64,000 nt of DNA, taken from positions 1 to 64,000 of the forward strand of contig JARGSG010000193.1 in assembly GCA_030374805.1 (NCBI GenBank), read 5' to 3'. Each line of letters opens with the position of its first letter. Position 1 is the first letter of the stretch. Origin of the DNA: Gracilaria gracilis. Its lineage: Eukaryota; Rhodophyta; Florideophyceae; Gracilariales; Gracilariaceae. The notes under the pieces were generated by a model. It did not search any database, was not told the DNA's origin, and saw only the letters and a program-made list of their open reading frames with translations. Of this stretch, positions 1-11,373 are shown piece after piece. The translations under genes were made by a program, and so were the position numbers.

Positions 1-274
1 GGGGTGGCGGTCGAAGGACCGTCAGTGCTCATCGTGACCATACGGGCGAGCGACCGTACGAATTGGACGCGATGCGACGCAGCGACGAAGCGAGTGTATA
101 GTGTATCTCGTGTGCAGTGGGTGGCGGAACGTCAGTTCTCGATCCTCCAATAAAAAGAAATTGGTCAGCACTGACATTTCGTCCGCGCGGTGCCTGTACG
201 ATGACATAGTCGTCGTGGCGATTCCAAACGGTCGGTAATACCTCAAGTACCGCGTTGTCGTGTTCACCTCCCCC

Positions 275-280
275 TATAAG
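275..280 (+). promoter_or_regulatory. TATA-like box of the T1a antisense ORF
   Basis: TATAAG follows a short C-rich run, on the same strand as the antisense ORF. It lies 68 bp upstream of the ATG at 343, at the same spacing as in T1b (13096 to 13164). The position would place transcription start near 305. This makes 343, which is kept in both copies, a better start than the ATG at 301, which T1b has lost. Confidence 0.4.
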
Positions 281-342
281 AGCGCCAGCCAAGCGTTGAC
301 ATGCCCGAGTCGGTTCACTCCGTATCCAACCCTACGCACGCA

Positions 343-2496
343 ATGGCGCCGACTCCGAGCGGCTCTGGTACACCGTCGACACCTTTCCGTTCGGTCCCGT
401 TACCGGGTCAGAAGTATGACCATCGCTTCCGTCGCGGTCTTACCGCTCCTCGCCGGAGGAAGCAGGTCCCGCTATCCGTCACGGAATACGTCCAGAAGGG
501 GTTCTTCGACGGCGAGCGCTTCGCGTCGATTCCGACGGCGCTACCGATGCGGGATATGGCGATTCGCAATCCGAAACGGACAAGCATCGAAGCTTGGCAA
601 GCCCGCTGGAACCACCTGCCTGGTGTGACCGGACGGAAGAGTGAAGAGACCTACGGGCGGAGTGACATGTTATACCTGCGCTGTCCGGAGGAGAAGACCT
701 ATCAGGAGGCGTTGCAGCGTTTGTTCCACCGCTGCTCATCCGATTCGGGCTTCCCGAGAAGGACATGAATCCGCTTGGGTTGGTGATGTTCGAACCGCCG
801 TACGACAAGTTGTACTGGCTGGACCGTCAACGGTGGGGAAGTAATACCGCAACGGAGGCGAGAATCCGAGCGTCCATGGGTTCCTGTACAGTTGGCACAA
901 CGTCGAGTTCTTTGACGTCCCTGTTCATCGCCGATCGGACTTATATTGCTCCACAAACGAAGTGTGGACCAGCCTCGATTTGTCCCGCAACCTATCCGTA
1001 CTGACTCCGTCCGTGTTGGCTTACCATTCGGAAGAGCTCCTCAAAGGTTCACCCATTCAGGGTGTTGTCCGTCAGGTCGTATATGCCGAGTGGGCGGTGT
1101 TTGCCTTTATGGCGTTCCTCCAGGCGGCCCACGAAGGTATCGAGGTCTTCACCCGTGCGGGGGACGAGCGTCTGTACCACAAGGACGGCCAAACCAAGTA
1201 CGGGCGGTTGTTTCCGATGCCGTACAAACTGGTATGTATCCTGGCCGAGATGGGACTCCCGAACGTTCTCCGCGGCACCGTGTTTCCATCGCAGGTCGGT
1301 GAGAAACTGTTACAGTACTCGTTGGAGACCGATTGAGACAACACTCCGGGGTTCCTGTGGTACGACTACTACTCCGATACGTTCCCAGCGATGCCCTCGA
1401 CCGGATCGGTCGCGACACCGATCACTCGTGTCCTGAAGGGTCCGGAGAGTCTCCCCCCTGGCCCTTCAAAACCGTTCCGGACTTCTTCCCGCATGGGTTC
1501 ATGGCGCAGGACTTCGAGGAAGTGGCGCCGCTGCCGACTCCAATGGTGACACCCGTTGAGGCGAAGACCGTTGTGGAGGCAGGAGTACAGGCAGGATCCG
1601 GTCGGAAGTCTTGGGACAAATCCGGGTTCGCCATTGAGGACAGCGCCAGCCCGCATTCGGACGGTGATACGCACAAGGCCTTCATGGCTCTCCGTGCGGC
1701 TTGTATTCCGTTCGGAGAAGAGGAACCTGCGACGCTTGACGACGCCCTGTTGGCGGCCCGAGCATGGATGCGCCGTGCGGTCAACGCCGAGACTGCTCTC
1801 CGTGAGCAGGCTCAGGCGCAGCTTAACCTGCTCTGTTACCTCCGGGCCCACTCCTTGATGGTCCTCGCGTCTTACGAGAAGTCCGTGACGGCTGGTCTGG
1901 GTATGGCGCCCGGTGTGGATGGGACGCCGATGTCGACGTTCGCGCCGCCGTTAGAGGAGCTGGTGACCAAATCCTATGAGGGCATTGCGCAACAGGTCGA
2001 TGCGGAGCGCATCGTCGACCATATCGTGAAGAACATGCGCCAAGCGGCGGAGTCTTTCTTCAAGGGTGTCGAGCTGGTTGCGCCTTATATTCCGCCCGGG
2101 GAAGAGCCTGAAGGTGAAGGCCAGTCCGGTGACGGTGCAGGGCCGAGCGGTACGAACGCGGCTCCCGAAGGAGAGACTCCGCAAGAGGAGGTAACCCCTG
2201 CGGTCCAGGATGTTCCCATGCCGTCTCCGAGTGGAGACCAGGAGGGAACGGAGACCGTTACGGTTGAGGAGGACCTCATAGAGCCGGCGCCTGTACCCGC
2301 AAGCCAATCGGGCAATAAGTCGGGTGGGAAGAAGAAGGTCGTGGCCACTTCGCCGTGGCCTGGGGCCGCCTTGGCGTTCCAGCCGACAAAGACCGGTTCG
2401 AGTTCGCGTGGTGGTGCCGCTGCGGGCCGTGGTACCTCTCCGTGGGGTACCCCTGGGCGTGGTATTACAAAGCCCGGTTGGAAGAAGACTACTTAG
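343..2496 (+). pseudogene. T1a antisense ORF (about 716 aa ancestral, broken)
   Basis: This long ORF runs opposite to gag-pol, between the pol end and the 3' LTR. Fragments are joined by comparison with T1b. One base is missing near 750, another near 882, and a TGG-to-TGA change sits at 1334-1336. An in-frame ATG also exists at 301. The N-terminal third is Pro/Ser rich with an RSVPLP motif (388-405). The middle is aromatic rich with an EWAV motif. The C-terminal half is acidic and Pro/Glu rich and ends in a Gly/Arg tail. There is no signal peptide, membrane segment or known domain. The stop overlaps the end of the oppositely read pol frame by 8 bp. It is unlike any env I recognise. Related sequence in T2 argues for real coding; function unknown. 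Confidence 0.7.
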
Positions 2497-4228
2497 TTGA
2501 CCGTGCGTACTCGTAGCTTTCTTTTCTCCTAAGTAAACTTGTGATTGTTTGTGATGACCTGTGGGCCAATAGCGTGTCGTTCTGCGTGTGCCGTTGTCGA
2601 AAAAGGCGGCGTTTTTGTAAAAATCGGAAAGTAATTGACCAATAGGCGTACGTTGGTGGCGGTTTGTCGCCCAATGATAACGTAGTGGCGGCGCCTTTTG
2701 GTGTCCCGTGACGGTTCACCGCTTGCGAGCCAGTACGTACGATCTCGGATCTCGGATCCGCCCCTTTCCCCCTCCTTAAGGTGTCGCCGTTACCGAAGGG
2801 TTTTGGTGACGCCAATAGCGGGCGATAAAGTGCTGGGGGATGTGTTCTGGCGGTTCGAAGGTATCCTGATCGGTGCGGATACCCGTGCCATCGTACGCGG
2901 TATTCCTGTCCGTTCGGGGTGTCGCGATGGTCGACGACTCGTTTCACCCACGCTCGGAACTGTTCCGGGCGGTGAGTAGGCTCGTCGTCGACAGGTTCGT
3001 CCGCATACGGTCCTTCAGGATCGGCACCTACTGTGCCGCGTGCCCGTTCGGAAGTAACCCGGTGCGGTTGTTGGCCGTGCAGTTGGGGCTTTTGTGACTC
3101 TGTCAATACTGACGGTGTTGTGAATACCGTCTTGGTTCAGAGTGACAGTGGCGTCCGTTGCGGATACGACCTTAAACGGGCCAACCGTCTTCGGTAAGAG
3201 TTTCCGATACGTACGTTCCTGATCCGTAAGGTCCTCCTCTGCGTTCTTATAGTCCGGTCGGTCAACAAACACTTCTTCCCCAGGGGTGAAGCTCGGCGTG
3301 TACCGTACGGATTTATCAAAGTTTTCCTTATAGCGCTGTTGGGCGCGGGTCAACTTTGTCCGAGCGGTCTGCAGCGTGGCCTGTAGGAGCTTGAGCGTGT
3401 AGCGTTTTAACCGATCGGCAGTGGGCTGTGTAGGCGTCGTTGGGTCCAGTGACGTACTGGGCTCATCGAGCAGAACGCTTTGGGGGTTTCCGCGTTAGCG
3501 CAACGTCGAACGGTGCGGTACCGAGAGATCGAATGGATCTGTAGGTTGTAACCGCACGTAAGAGGTTGCACATACGCGTGACAAGTGTTCTGATGGTCCG
3601 CTACGTAGTGGCGTAACCTCTCCACGAGTGTTTTGTTAAACGTTCGGTCTGACCATTTGTTTGCGGATGGTACGCGGTCGTTAGTACGTGTTTGGTTCCC
3701 AAAGCGGTACATACAGTCTCAAAGAACTTAGAGACAAATTGAGTTCCGTTATCGGTTAGCAAGTAGTTTGGTATTCCGTACGGATAAATCTAGTTCTCCA
3801 GGAAGGCCTTCGCCACTACAGGAGCTGTAGTTGACCGCAGAGGTATAGAGCGAGCTATCTTGCTAAACCGATCGGTAATAACCAGTATGTACTGGTAACC
3901 GTTTACGGACTTCGTGAATGGACCGACGATGTCCATCGCGACGAATTCCAGCGGACCGGCCGCGGGAAACATCTTCAGCAGCTTCTGCGACTTGAAGTGT
4001 GTTCCCTTCGTCGCCGGGCAGGTGCGACAGTCCCGTACGGTCTGGAAGACATCGTTGGCCATATGTGGCCAGTAGAAGTCTCGACGAAGACTTTCATACA
4101 TCCGAGTGGAGCCCGGATGGCCAACGAGACGGGGGTAGTGTGCCAAGTAAAGGACGCGTGCCTGCATTGATGCGGGTACGACCTTCTGGATGGCACCGTC
4201 CAGTGGGGCTTTGCGCACGATAAGTCCG
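2489..4228 (-). pseudogene. T1a integrase C-part and chromodomain, degraded
   Basis: This continues pol after the TGA at 4231-4233. It holds a zinc-binding cysteine pair in the integrase HHCC region (CRTCPATKG), the core (DNGTQF followed by a damaged NGQTER), and the GPFKV-type C-terminal fold near 3130-3350. A chromodomain remnant lies at about 2840-2960 (the RVVDHR and YRVRWHGY motifs). A TGG-to-TAG stop at 3790-3792 and several frameshifts between 3400 and 3720 kill it. The family would insert DNA and use the chromodomain to read histone marks. The frame ends tail-to-tail with the antisense ORF. Confidence 0.85.
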
Positions 4229-4230
4229 TT

Positions 4231-5937
4231 TCAGTCAATGTCGAACAGAGTGACACCGTTGCCGATGTCTTTCCGTACGGACTCACAGAAAGGGTCATCT
4301 GCTTGAGCTCGTACCAGCTCTTCGACCGTGACCGGAACGATATTGGTTTCCTCCGAGGTGACAGCGAGCACCCCGGGGATACCAGCAGATTTCCGTTCGG
4401 GCGTTGGCCAGTCGACGCAGACGTCGCTGTACTCATCACCGTTAACGTTAATGTTGGTGATAAAGTAGCCATCGTCCACACGATCATTCACTAGCAAGCA
4501 GGGGACCTCTTCGTCCAATGGGGCATCGTCTTCGCCATCCGTCCGGATCCGAGAAAGGGCATCAGCCGCTTGGTGCTTGATACCCGGACGGTGGACGACA
4601 TCGAAGTCATACTCCATTAGACGCAACCGCCACCTGGCCAATCGTCCTGACGCGTCCGCAAGGTTCAATATCCACCTGAAGGAGTGGTGGTCCGTTCGGA
4701 CAGTGAACCTCTGACCTTCCAGGTACGGACGGAGATGCAGTATGGCCCAGACGACCGCAAGGCATTCCCGTTCGGTAGTCGAGTATTGCCGTTCGGTCTT
4801 GGATAGAGAGCGGCTCCAGTAACCGATTGGTAATAAGCCTCCGTCCGGTTGCTTCTGTAGCAGGGTGCATCCTACCTGTCGGTCGCATGCGTCTGTATCC
4901 AGAACGTACGGGTACCCTTGACGGGGAATGGCCAAAATGGGCGGGTGTATCAGTCTCTGACGTAATTCGTCAAAGGCTTCGTATTCCGTATCGGTCAATG
5001 TCTCAAACTTCGTGGGTTGCCCCTTCTCCAACTTGCGGTTCAATGGAGCCGCAATTCGGGCGAAGTTTGCGACAAAACGACGGAACACGTTACAGAGCCC
5101 CAAGAACGATCGGAGCTCCGTCTGGGTCGTAGGCGGTTTAGCCTGCTTGATAGCATTCTGTGTCTTGAGAGACACTTGAAGCTTTCCCGGTCGGATTACG
5201 TGTCCTAGATAATCCACCGTGCCACTGAAAAAGTAGCACTTGTCCAGTCGGAGAGTAACACCAGCCGAACGGAGCATATGCAGTATGGTCCGCACATGGT
5301 CATAATGCTCTTCAACCGTCCGGGAATAGATGATTACGTCATCAAGATACACCAGTGCGTACTGCCACTTCACCCGTGATAGGATTATATCGAGAGCACG
5401 CTGGAAAGTAGCTGGTGCGTTCTTGAGTCCGAACGGCATTCTCCGATAACGGTACAGTCCCATATGCGACGTGAACGTCGTTTTGTCCCGGTCGGCTTCA
5501 TCCATTTCGGTCTGCCAATAACCACTGTTGGCGTCCAAAGTGGAGACGATTTGTGCATCTCCAAGAGAGTCGATGCACTCGTCCATTCGGGGTAGTGGGT
5601 ATGTGTCCCGTACGGTCGTAGCGTTCAACCGGCGGTAGTCGACGCAAAAGCGAAGGCTTCCGTCTTTCTTGAGCGCGAATACGACCGGGCTGGCCCATTC
5701 TGCCGATGACGGTTCTATGACACCAGTAGCGAGCTGCTTTGTCACCTCCTTACGTTCGAGTTCTCTCCGAGCGGGTCCGGCACGGTACGGCATCTGGAAT
5801 ATGGGCTTCGAGCCTGGTTCCAGATGGATGCGGTGTTTCGCTGCCGCAATCGTTCCGAGATGGCCGTCCCACATGTCCGCAAACGGTCGAAGTAGCTCAA
5901 TGACTTTGTCCCGTTCGGTAACATACTCAGGACTGAT
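4231..5937 (-). pseudogene. T1a reverse transcriptase / RNase H / integrase N-part
   Basis: The frame is open from the TAG at 5938 to the TGA at 4231 (CGA in T1b). It contains the RT fingers and palm (PYRAGPARRELE, WASPVVFALKKDG, FCVDYRRLN, MPFGLKNAPATFQ), the catalytic YLDD (about 5340), the thumb (FLGLCNVFRRFV) and Ty3-type RNase H (DTDACDRQVG, TTERECLAVVWA, RTDHHSFRWIL, ADALSRIR). The start of the integrase zinc region follows. This is the enzyme that copies the element RNA into cDNA. No own start is expected, because the frame is read from the same pol polyprotein as the protease. Confidence 0.93.
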
Positions 5938-6935
5938 CTATACCTTGCTGGTCCAATCGTTCTCATCTTTCCGTACGTTTTCTTGCTCCTGTTCGGTATC
6001 CTTGTATTCTCGTTCGGAATTATTACCCGAAATCGGAATGTGTTCCCCCTCCTTGGACTCGTCGCTCCGCGACGATGGTTGCGGAGTTATGAGCGCTACA
6101 GGAGATGGAAGAGCAAGTCTGATAACGGTGTTCTTGTGTAGTCGAACCGAGCGGTCAGAAAAGTTCGCCACGCGAACGAGAAAGGGTATGTCCGGTCGGA
6201 GCTCCATAACTCCACCCGCAAGGAGTGTGAGTTCAAGCGTTGATCCCGTTCGGTGATGAGACTGTAGAAAGACCAAGCCGGACGTTTTGGTGATTACCAA
6301 GACGTTCGTTTCTGACATTGGGGGTATAACAACCGGACGGGCAACGTGTATCTTATTAGATGGAGTTTCCCGTTCGGGTTCTGGTTCCGGCGCGGAAGCT
6401 GCATTTGGTCCGTAGGCGGAAGACTGTATAGACACCAGTTTGAAGTGTCGTAAGAGTATTGTCCGTTTCGGTGGTAGTATTGCCAAGACGTACTTGTCAA
6501 TAAAAGAAGTACCGAGTAGTACACTGGTGGAGAGGTTAGAAACCACCAAGAACTGTACTCGTACATTGAGGTCACCGATTCGGACCATAAGGGGAAGAAC
6601 TCCCACAACGTCCATTCGGTTCTTCGACGCGTCCGTAATTCGGGGTCTTACGTCCGGTCGGAGTTTTGAGCGCCAATTCGGAGGGAGATGGCGTTCGTGA
6701 ACCAGACAGGGTCCGGGTCCGGTATCAAGAACTCCCGTTAACGGATACATCAGTGCCGTGTTGAGGCCAACCGACACGTGCACCTTGTAGTTCGCGCTCG
6801 AAAAGAGGAACGTTTCGGTTTCAATGTCCGTATCGGTCAGGTCACATGTCAGGACAGGGGACTCCCCTCGGATGGAGTCCGTTCGGTCTGTAGCTGACGG
6901 GGCGAGGCTAGGCCTCTGTGGAGGAGGCGATGCCT
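5938..6935 (-). pseudogene. T1a aspartic protease (pol N-terminus)
   Basis: The catalytic motif LDTGPG lies near 6718, followed by the flap-proximal VVGVLPL and the LGTSFIDKYV strand of retropepsin-type proteases. The frame is open upstream past the gag stop (6936-6938) and lies at -1 relative to gag. Protease and RT are therefore translated as a gag-pol fusion rather than from a private ATG. It ends in a CAG-to-TAG change at 5938-5940; T1b keeps CAG there, so protease and RT were one ORF. Confidence 0.85.
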
Positions 6936-9137
6936 TTACGCTTCCTCCTGGTCGTTTTCCTGGTAGGGAGCAGGCTCCTCGACCAGCATGACGGCCTGTG
7001 TCGGTCTTGGTGAGTACGTCTGGCGAGGCTGTCCGCTCTGGCGATATCCTACATTGTCCTTCGGGGTATCAGTTTTCCGTCCGGTCTGGTAGGCACTGTA
7101 ATAGCCTTCCTCGCGGCGTTGCTGATAATTAGCCTCCCGTATGGCCAGCAGCTTCTCCTTTAGGTCCGGGGGGAGCAACTGACAGCAGTTGGGCTCCCGC
7201 GAAAGGCAAATCCGACACGGTCTAACTGGTGCCTGCCCCTGGGGTTGCTGTACCCTGGAGCTGGCAGTACTGGGATAAGACCGAACGGACTGAGCCGGCG
7301 TTGAAGCCGAGGGCGTAGTGGGAGGCGAGGGCATGGAAGATGCGCGGGATATCACGAGAACATGTTCCTCGTCTTCATCCGATACGGAATAGATCGATTC
7401 CGACGGGGTATCGATACTGTGAACCTTCCGGGCGGTACGAGAGGACTCTTTCCGAGTGGTTGGCTTTTGAGTATCGACCCGAACGGACTGTCGACGTGAG
7501 GCACGATGGGTGTCTCCGTACGATTCCGCGTAACGGGCAAGTGCATCGTATCCGATATTGGGATGCGAGGTGAGGTGATTCCTCACCTTTGACCGTATGG
7601 CGGCAAGGAGACCTTCGACGAAGATCCCCTTCAAATTCCGATCGGTAAAGACATTTCCGCAACGGAGGGCTTTATTCCAGAGCTTCTGGGCGAATTCCGT
7701 TTCGGACATGCCTGACGCTTGGCGATAGAGGGTGACCTCTGCGGCCGCGTCGGCAATGATCTCATCCGTTGCGTACGTGGTCAACAGAAAGTTGACTACC
7801 TCTTCGTACGTATGGAGAGACTCATCCCGAGTACGGTCGACAGCGCCAGACTCACCCTCGAGCCGAGACTGAACCAGAGCGTGCGCCGGTCCGGTCAGGT
7901 AAAACTGGAAACACCAGAGGGCTGCCCCCTCAGTGAGTCTGTTGTGGTTGCAAGCGGTTTTAAACCGCTGTAAGAAATTGAGCACCGATATCGGATCCGT
8001 CCCGGAAAGGGAATGACCCTTCATCTGGACATTCAATTTCTTTTGGTAGCGCGCAATCTTGCGCGCCACCCGCGAATTGTACGTCTGGCTCCTCCTGAGC
8101 AACCTGTAAGTACGGTAGTCCACCACTTTGGCGAACTTCTCGTTCAAGGGCCTGATGCGTTTTAGCATCAACCTGTCCGAACGGGAACGATACCGATCGG
8201 ACTTCCCCCTCCGTCGAGGGCTGCGGGAGTGTCGGTCGACTTCCGAATCCGTGCGGTCGTCATCCGACGATGACTCCGAAGAGTCCGAGTCCGTTCTGGC
8301 TGATCTTCGCCTTCTCTGGCGGCGACGGTCTTTCCGTTTACGGGGCGCGTCATCCGAATCGGAACTTCCGCTCGGTCTACCGCCTCTGCGGCGGCGATTC
8401 ATCCTCTCGTCGGAGGAATCTCCTGAGCTTCCGTTCGGATCGTCCTGCGGGTTGACTCGCGGGAGGTACACTCCGGTCGGACCCCTCGTTGGGCCCTTCT
8501 TCAGTTCCGGTCAGTGTTGCCTCTCGCCGCTAGCGGGTGCATTGTCCGTACGGTCAAGAAAAGATTTGGGTGGGTGGGTCGGTAGCTGAGCTACCAGTGC
8601 AGCCAGTGTACTGTTCAGAGCTGACGTAGCAGGTTCCGAACGGCCTGTCTTCAGGATATTCCTGACCATATCGTGTACGATCGGTGGAATATCCTGGTGC
8701 AGAAGCACCGGGATTCGGTCCTGGAGGTACGTCTCCACTGCCATGGGGACGTGGACCTCAATTTCCGTTCGGAGACTCTGCAGGGCGTAGGGAGCGATCC
8801 CTGCCCAGAGTTCCCGTGCGGTAGTCCGTTCGGTAAGAAGTCGCGGCGCGGGGCCAGCTTCGCCCCGCGGCGTCTTCTCCGTTCCGGGAAAAGGGGCGAG
8901 GGCAGTTGCCTCGTCCTCGTTCCGTGCGGACTTTGACCTGTTACGTGCGGACCCGTCGCGGATCATCCGTTCGGGTTCCTCTGACGGCGTCACGTAGGCC
9001 GTCGCGTTACTTCGGGTGCTCCGGCGGCCAACCGAAGCGGCATCCGAAGCGGCGCGAATTGCGACCGGTACGGACTTTGCGCTGTCTTTTTCGACCAAAG
9101 ACCCTTCACCCATTTCTCCGTGCGGACGATGACTCAT
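6936..9137 (-). pseudogene. T1a gag, one in-frame stop
   Basis: The start is set by MSHRPHGEMG (9135-9137), the first Met kept in both copies. Order: a low-complexity N-terminus; a strongly basic Arg/Ser and Asp/Ser stretch (about 8170-8440) resembling an SR domain; a helical capsid-like region (about 7500-8060, with FLQRFKTACNHN and LWCFQFYLTGPA); then a Pro/Ser tail with a cysteine cluster (CRICLSREPNCC) instead of a standard CCHC knuckle. It ends LVEEP...EEA. The TGA at 8511-8513 is CGA in T1b. T2 gag has the same layout. Gag forms the particle that packages element RNA. Confidence 0.85.
6954..6960 (-). promoter_or_regulatory. T1a candidate -1 frameshift heptamer
   Basis: On the minus strand it reads GGAAAAC, in gag phase as CAG-GAA-AAC, five codons upstream of the gag stop. 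Pol is open in the -1 frame here. T1b has the same heptamer at 19765-19771. It is not a perfect X-XXY-YYZ site because the P-site codon is GAA, but it aligns with the canonical GGGAAAC of T2. Confidence 0.35.
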
Positions 9138-9194
9138 ACTGTACATATCGGTTCCACGATCGGTTCTGCTGCTCCGTACGGTCTCGAATTCCAC

Positions 9195-9212
9195 TTCTAC
9201 GTCGGGAGACCA
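9195..9212 (-). other. T1a primer binding site
   Basis: One base inside the 5' LTR the minus strand reads TGGTCTCCCGACGTAGAA. This fits an 18-nt primer site matching a tRNA 3' end with CCA. The same site recurs in T1b and T2. The implied tRNA acceptor strand (TCGGGAG, discriminator A) could not be assigned to an amino acid. Confidence 0.65.
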
Positions 9213-9213
9213 A

Positions 9214-9756
9214 TGTGGTATAATGCACAAAAAGGGAGAGAGTCCGAAGCGGTCTTGAGACGGGAGCGGCGGTAGCGTACAGTCTTGTGGCTGTAGTGAA
9301 TCCGAGCGGAGAGAAGGGGCGGAAGCACCGGGCGGTCGAGGGGAGAGTGGACGATTGCTATCACCAGGCACGTACAGGAACGTGCGGAAGGGTACGCACG
9401 GTCTGAGAAACCCAATAAAGGAGTAGCCGTGCGGTCTATCGTTAGTGCAAACTAGCGAAGAAGACGTTCGGCAGAAGATGCTTGTCGTTTACGATTGGGG
9501 CCTCGGGAGATCCGAGCTACAACTAAATATCGGGTCTGGGCCCCATTACTAACTACTGTACGATCGGTCTAATTTGCACTATCACTACCAAGTCCGTACA
9601 CGTGGCCACCTTGTACGATGTGCCAACCCGTCCGGCACTTGATCACCAAATCGTACACGTGGCGGTGCCACGGCACCAGCCCATCGTGCACTACCCCTTC
9701 GTACGTGAACGGCTGATCGGATACACCATGCACCCACTCGGGCCCACTATACTACA
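9214..9756 (-). repeat. T1a 5' LTR (543 bp)
   Basis: It begins TGTGGTATA and ends TATACTACA on the plus strand, a matched terminal inverted repeat. It aligns end to end with the 541-bp LTRs of T1b. It contains CACGTG cores, the hairpin GGTGCCACGGCACC and several CCGNNCGG octamers. Confidence 0.95.
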
Positions 9757-10805
9757 CGAAGGGTGCCAATGACCGAGTGACAGTTATGCCTGTAGTTTCT
9801 GCGGATGTCCCTGCATGGAAGCCGATCGTTGTTGTTGGTGGAAAGCGCGCACACTACCGCTTTTTCAATGGACGTTTGCAAACCCTTCACGAATTTCTTC
9901 CACCGTGCTATCTCTACCAACGTGAGAAAGCTGGTGTTGATTCCGCAATCTTCTACCATTGGGCCACACATTTTGTTGAAGGGAGGCAAGAGCTCCGTGG
10001 TAATGGAAGACATTTACTTCTGGTGTTGGATGGCTACTCTGGCCACATTCAGTTCCGTACGTTCCAGTTCTTCAAAGACAACCGAGTGATCGTGGTAGCA
10101 CTTCCATCTCATTCCAGCCATATACTCCAGCCGTTGGATGTCACTGTCTCTGGACCATACAAGTCATACTTCCAACGAGAACTTCATCGCATGAGCAGGG
10201 TCAAAGTGGTGTTAGACATTTTTGATCTTGGTGAAGGCATCAATATTGCCTTATCGGAGGCTTTAACAGTCCGTAACATTCGCAGTGGCTTTGAGAAGAC
10301 TGGAATTTGGGTTCATGCTAAGGCTGGTTCCGATGTGACTGGTATTGCATTCTCCGATTTATGGGTTAGTCGCGAAGGTTCGGATGATGTGACGGTTGAC
10401 TACTTGGTTGACACTTATCTCAAGAACTCTCGTTCACTTGTGCTGGAGTCAGACGTTGATGAAAGTGGTACGGTGAAAGTGAGCACAGCATATGGAGCCC
10501 ATCTGACCGCAACCAGTGTTCTACAAGCTCTTCGCGAACGCAGCTCTGGGTCTCGCACGTACGAAAATAACGCCGAACTATAGCACCTTGCTGAGCTCGC
10601 TCCTCGCCGAAGGGCGCTGATGGATCATCTGACTTTAACGCGCGCCCAGCGTCGTCAAATCGCCGCTGCGCGTGCCACTCGCCAACGTGCGTTGAATACC
10701 ATCGTGTCAAGGGAGGTACTGAACACGGAAGCTGGATCGCAGGATGCAGGCCGTGACGCTGCTGAGATAGAGGTTTTGGATTGCAGCCAGGCTTGGGATG
10801 CCTAA
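9757..10805 (+). pseudogene. pogo/jerky-type DDE transposase, 5' truncated
   Basis: An open frame starts right at the LTR edge (first full codon 9759). It shows the DDE_1 fold of pogo/Tigger/jerky transposases: DRVTVMPVVSAD, then LLVLDGYSGH with the second catalytic Asp (about 10030), LPSHSSHILQPLD, and NIRSGFEKTGIW near the end of the core. The N-terminal DNA-binding half is missing, cut off by the T1a insertion. A TAG at 10581-10583 breaks the frame, which then stays open to 10805 as a basic helical tail. AATAAA (10886-10891) may be its poly(A) signal. It would cut and paste DNA, but this copy is inactive. Confidence 0.88.
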
Positions 10806-11121
10806 GGAAAAGCAGAATTAATGATCTGTTTTGGGCCAATGTATGTGTTCTGCCCATCTAGACGCGTGCCGAACACGAGCGACAGAATAAAATTATAAGC
10901 GAAAACACCTCCGTTTTGGACGGTGAAGTGTTTCTTCTAGAACTTTGTTTCCTTTCATTGCTAGGCACTCTTATCCAGTACTAGCAGAGCCAGTACGTAG
11001 CGCTTTTAAATGAGTGATTGATCGAAAAGTTTCGCCAAAAATATGGAAGGGTGCAGCTCGTTCAATATCGAGGTATGGTCTGGTGAAGCGTTTGCGACAC
11101 ATTTGAGGTTGAACAGTTAAC
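10806..11121. other. sequence between transposase and C1 3' LTR
   Basis: 316 bp with no coding signal. It holds AATAAA at 10886 and an imperfect hairpin at about 10899-10935 (GAAAACACCTCCGT with a partner ending GTGTTTC). It is probably the 3' part of the DNA transposon. Confidence 0.4.
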
Positions 11122-11263
11122 TGTGAGAGTGAAGGCTCTGGCTACACTTTACTTCGCTCTTGGAGCTCGTTCTTGGATGCTTCATATCTGCCGCTGACTA
11201 CTGTAATGTTTGACGTTTTCGAAGAATGCAATGCGGCAAGAAAAGTCACTCAAATGTTTGACA
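11122..11263 (-). repeat. C1 3' LTR (about 142 bp)
   Basis: It starts TGTGAGAGTGAAGG and ends TTTGACA on the plus strand, and matches 39342-39469 strongly over the first 90 bp. The outer boundary is inferred from the purine-rich AACCGGGGAC directly upstream on the minus strand. The pol stop codon (TGA at 11246-11248) lies inside the LTR. Confidence 0.75.
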
Positions 11264-11373
11264 GTCCCCGGTTGGCGCATTGCATTTTGTGTCGGCGCCG
11301 GGTGGGGGTGCGATGTTGAGTTGTTGGCGGAGCGATCTGAAACGGTCTTTGTGCAATGGTTTGGTGAGCATGT
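11246..11373 (-). pseudogene. C1 RNase H C-terminus
   Basis: It carries the copia C-terminal LTKPLHKDRFRSLRQQLNI, which joins in frame to the RNase H segment right of T1b (ending at the 22565-22569 target duplication). This proves that T1b landed inside C1. It ends with a stop inside the 3' LTR. Confidence 0.85.

Larger units (their letters stand above)
1..9756 (-). mobile_element. T1a: chromodomain Ty3/gypsy element, 3' end outside window
   Basis: Minus-strand LTR retrotransposon. From right to left it has a 5' LTR (9214-9756), primer site, gag, protease, RT/RNase H, integrase with chromodomain, and then an oppositely oriented ORF (343-2496). The 3' LTR would lie left of base 1. It is nearly collinear with T1b (base 5 here matches base 12826), which shows the missing end is about 1.5 kb. 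The coding parts carry several stops and frameshifts, so this copy is dead. Its 5' LTR interrupts a pogo-type transposase. CGAAG (9757-9761) is the presumed target duplication, but its partner is off-window. Confidence 0.93.

Noticed and set aside
343-2496. Antisense ORF as an envelope gene
   Set aside because: No signal peptide or membrane segment, and wrong strand for a spliced env.
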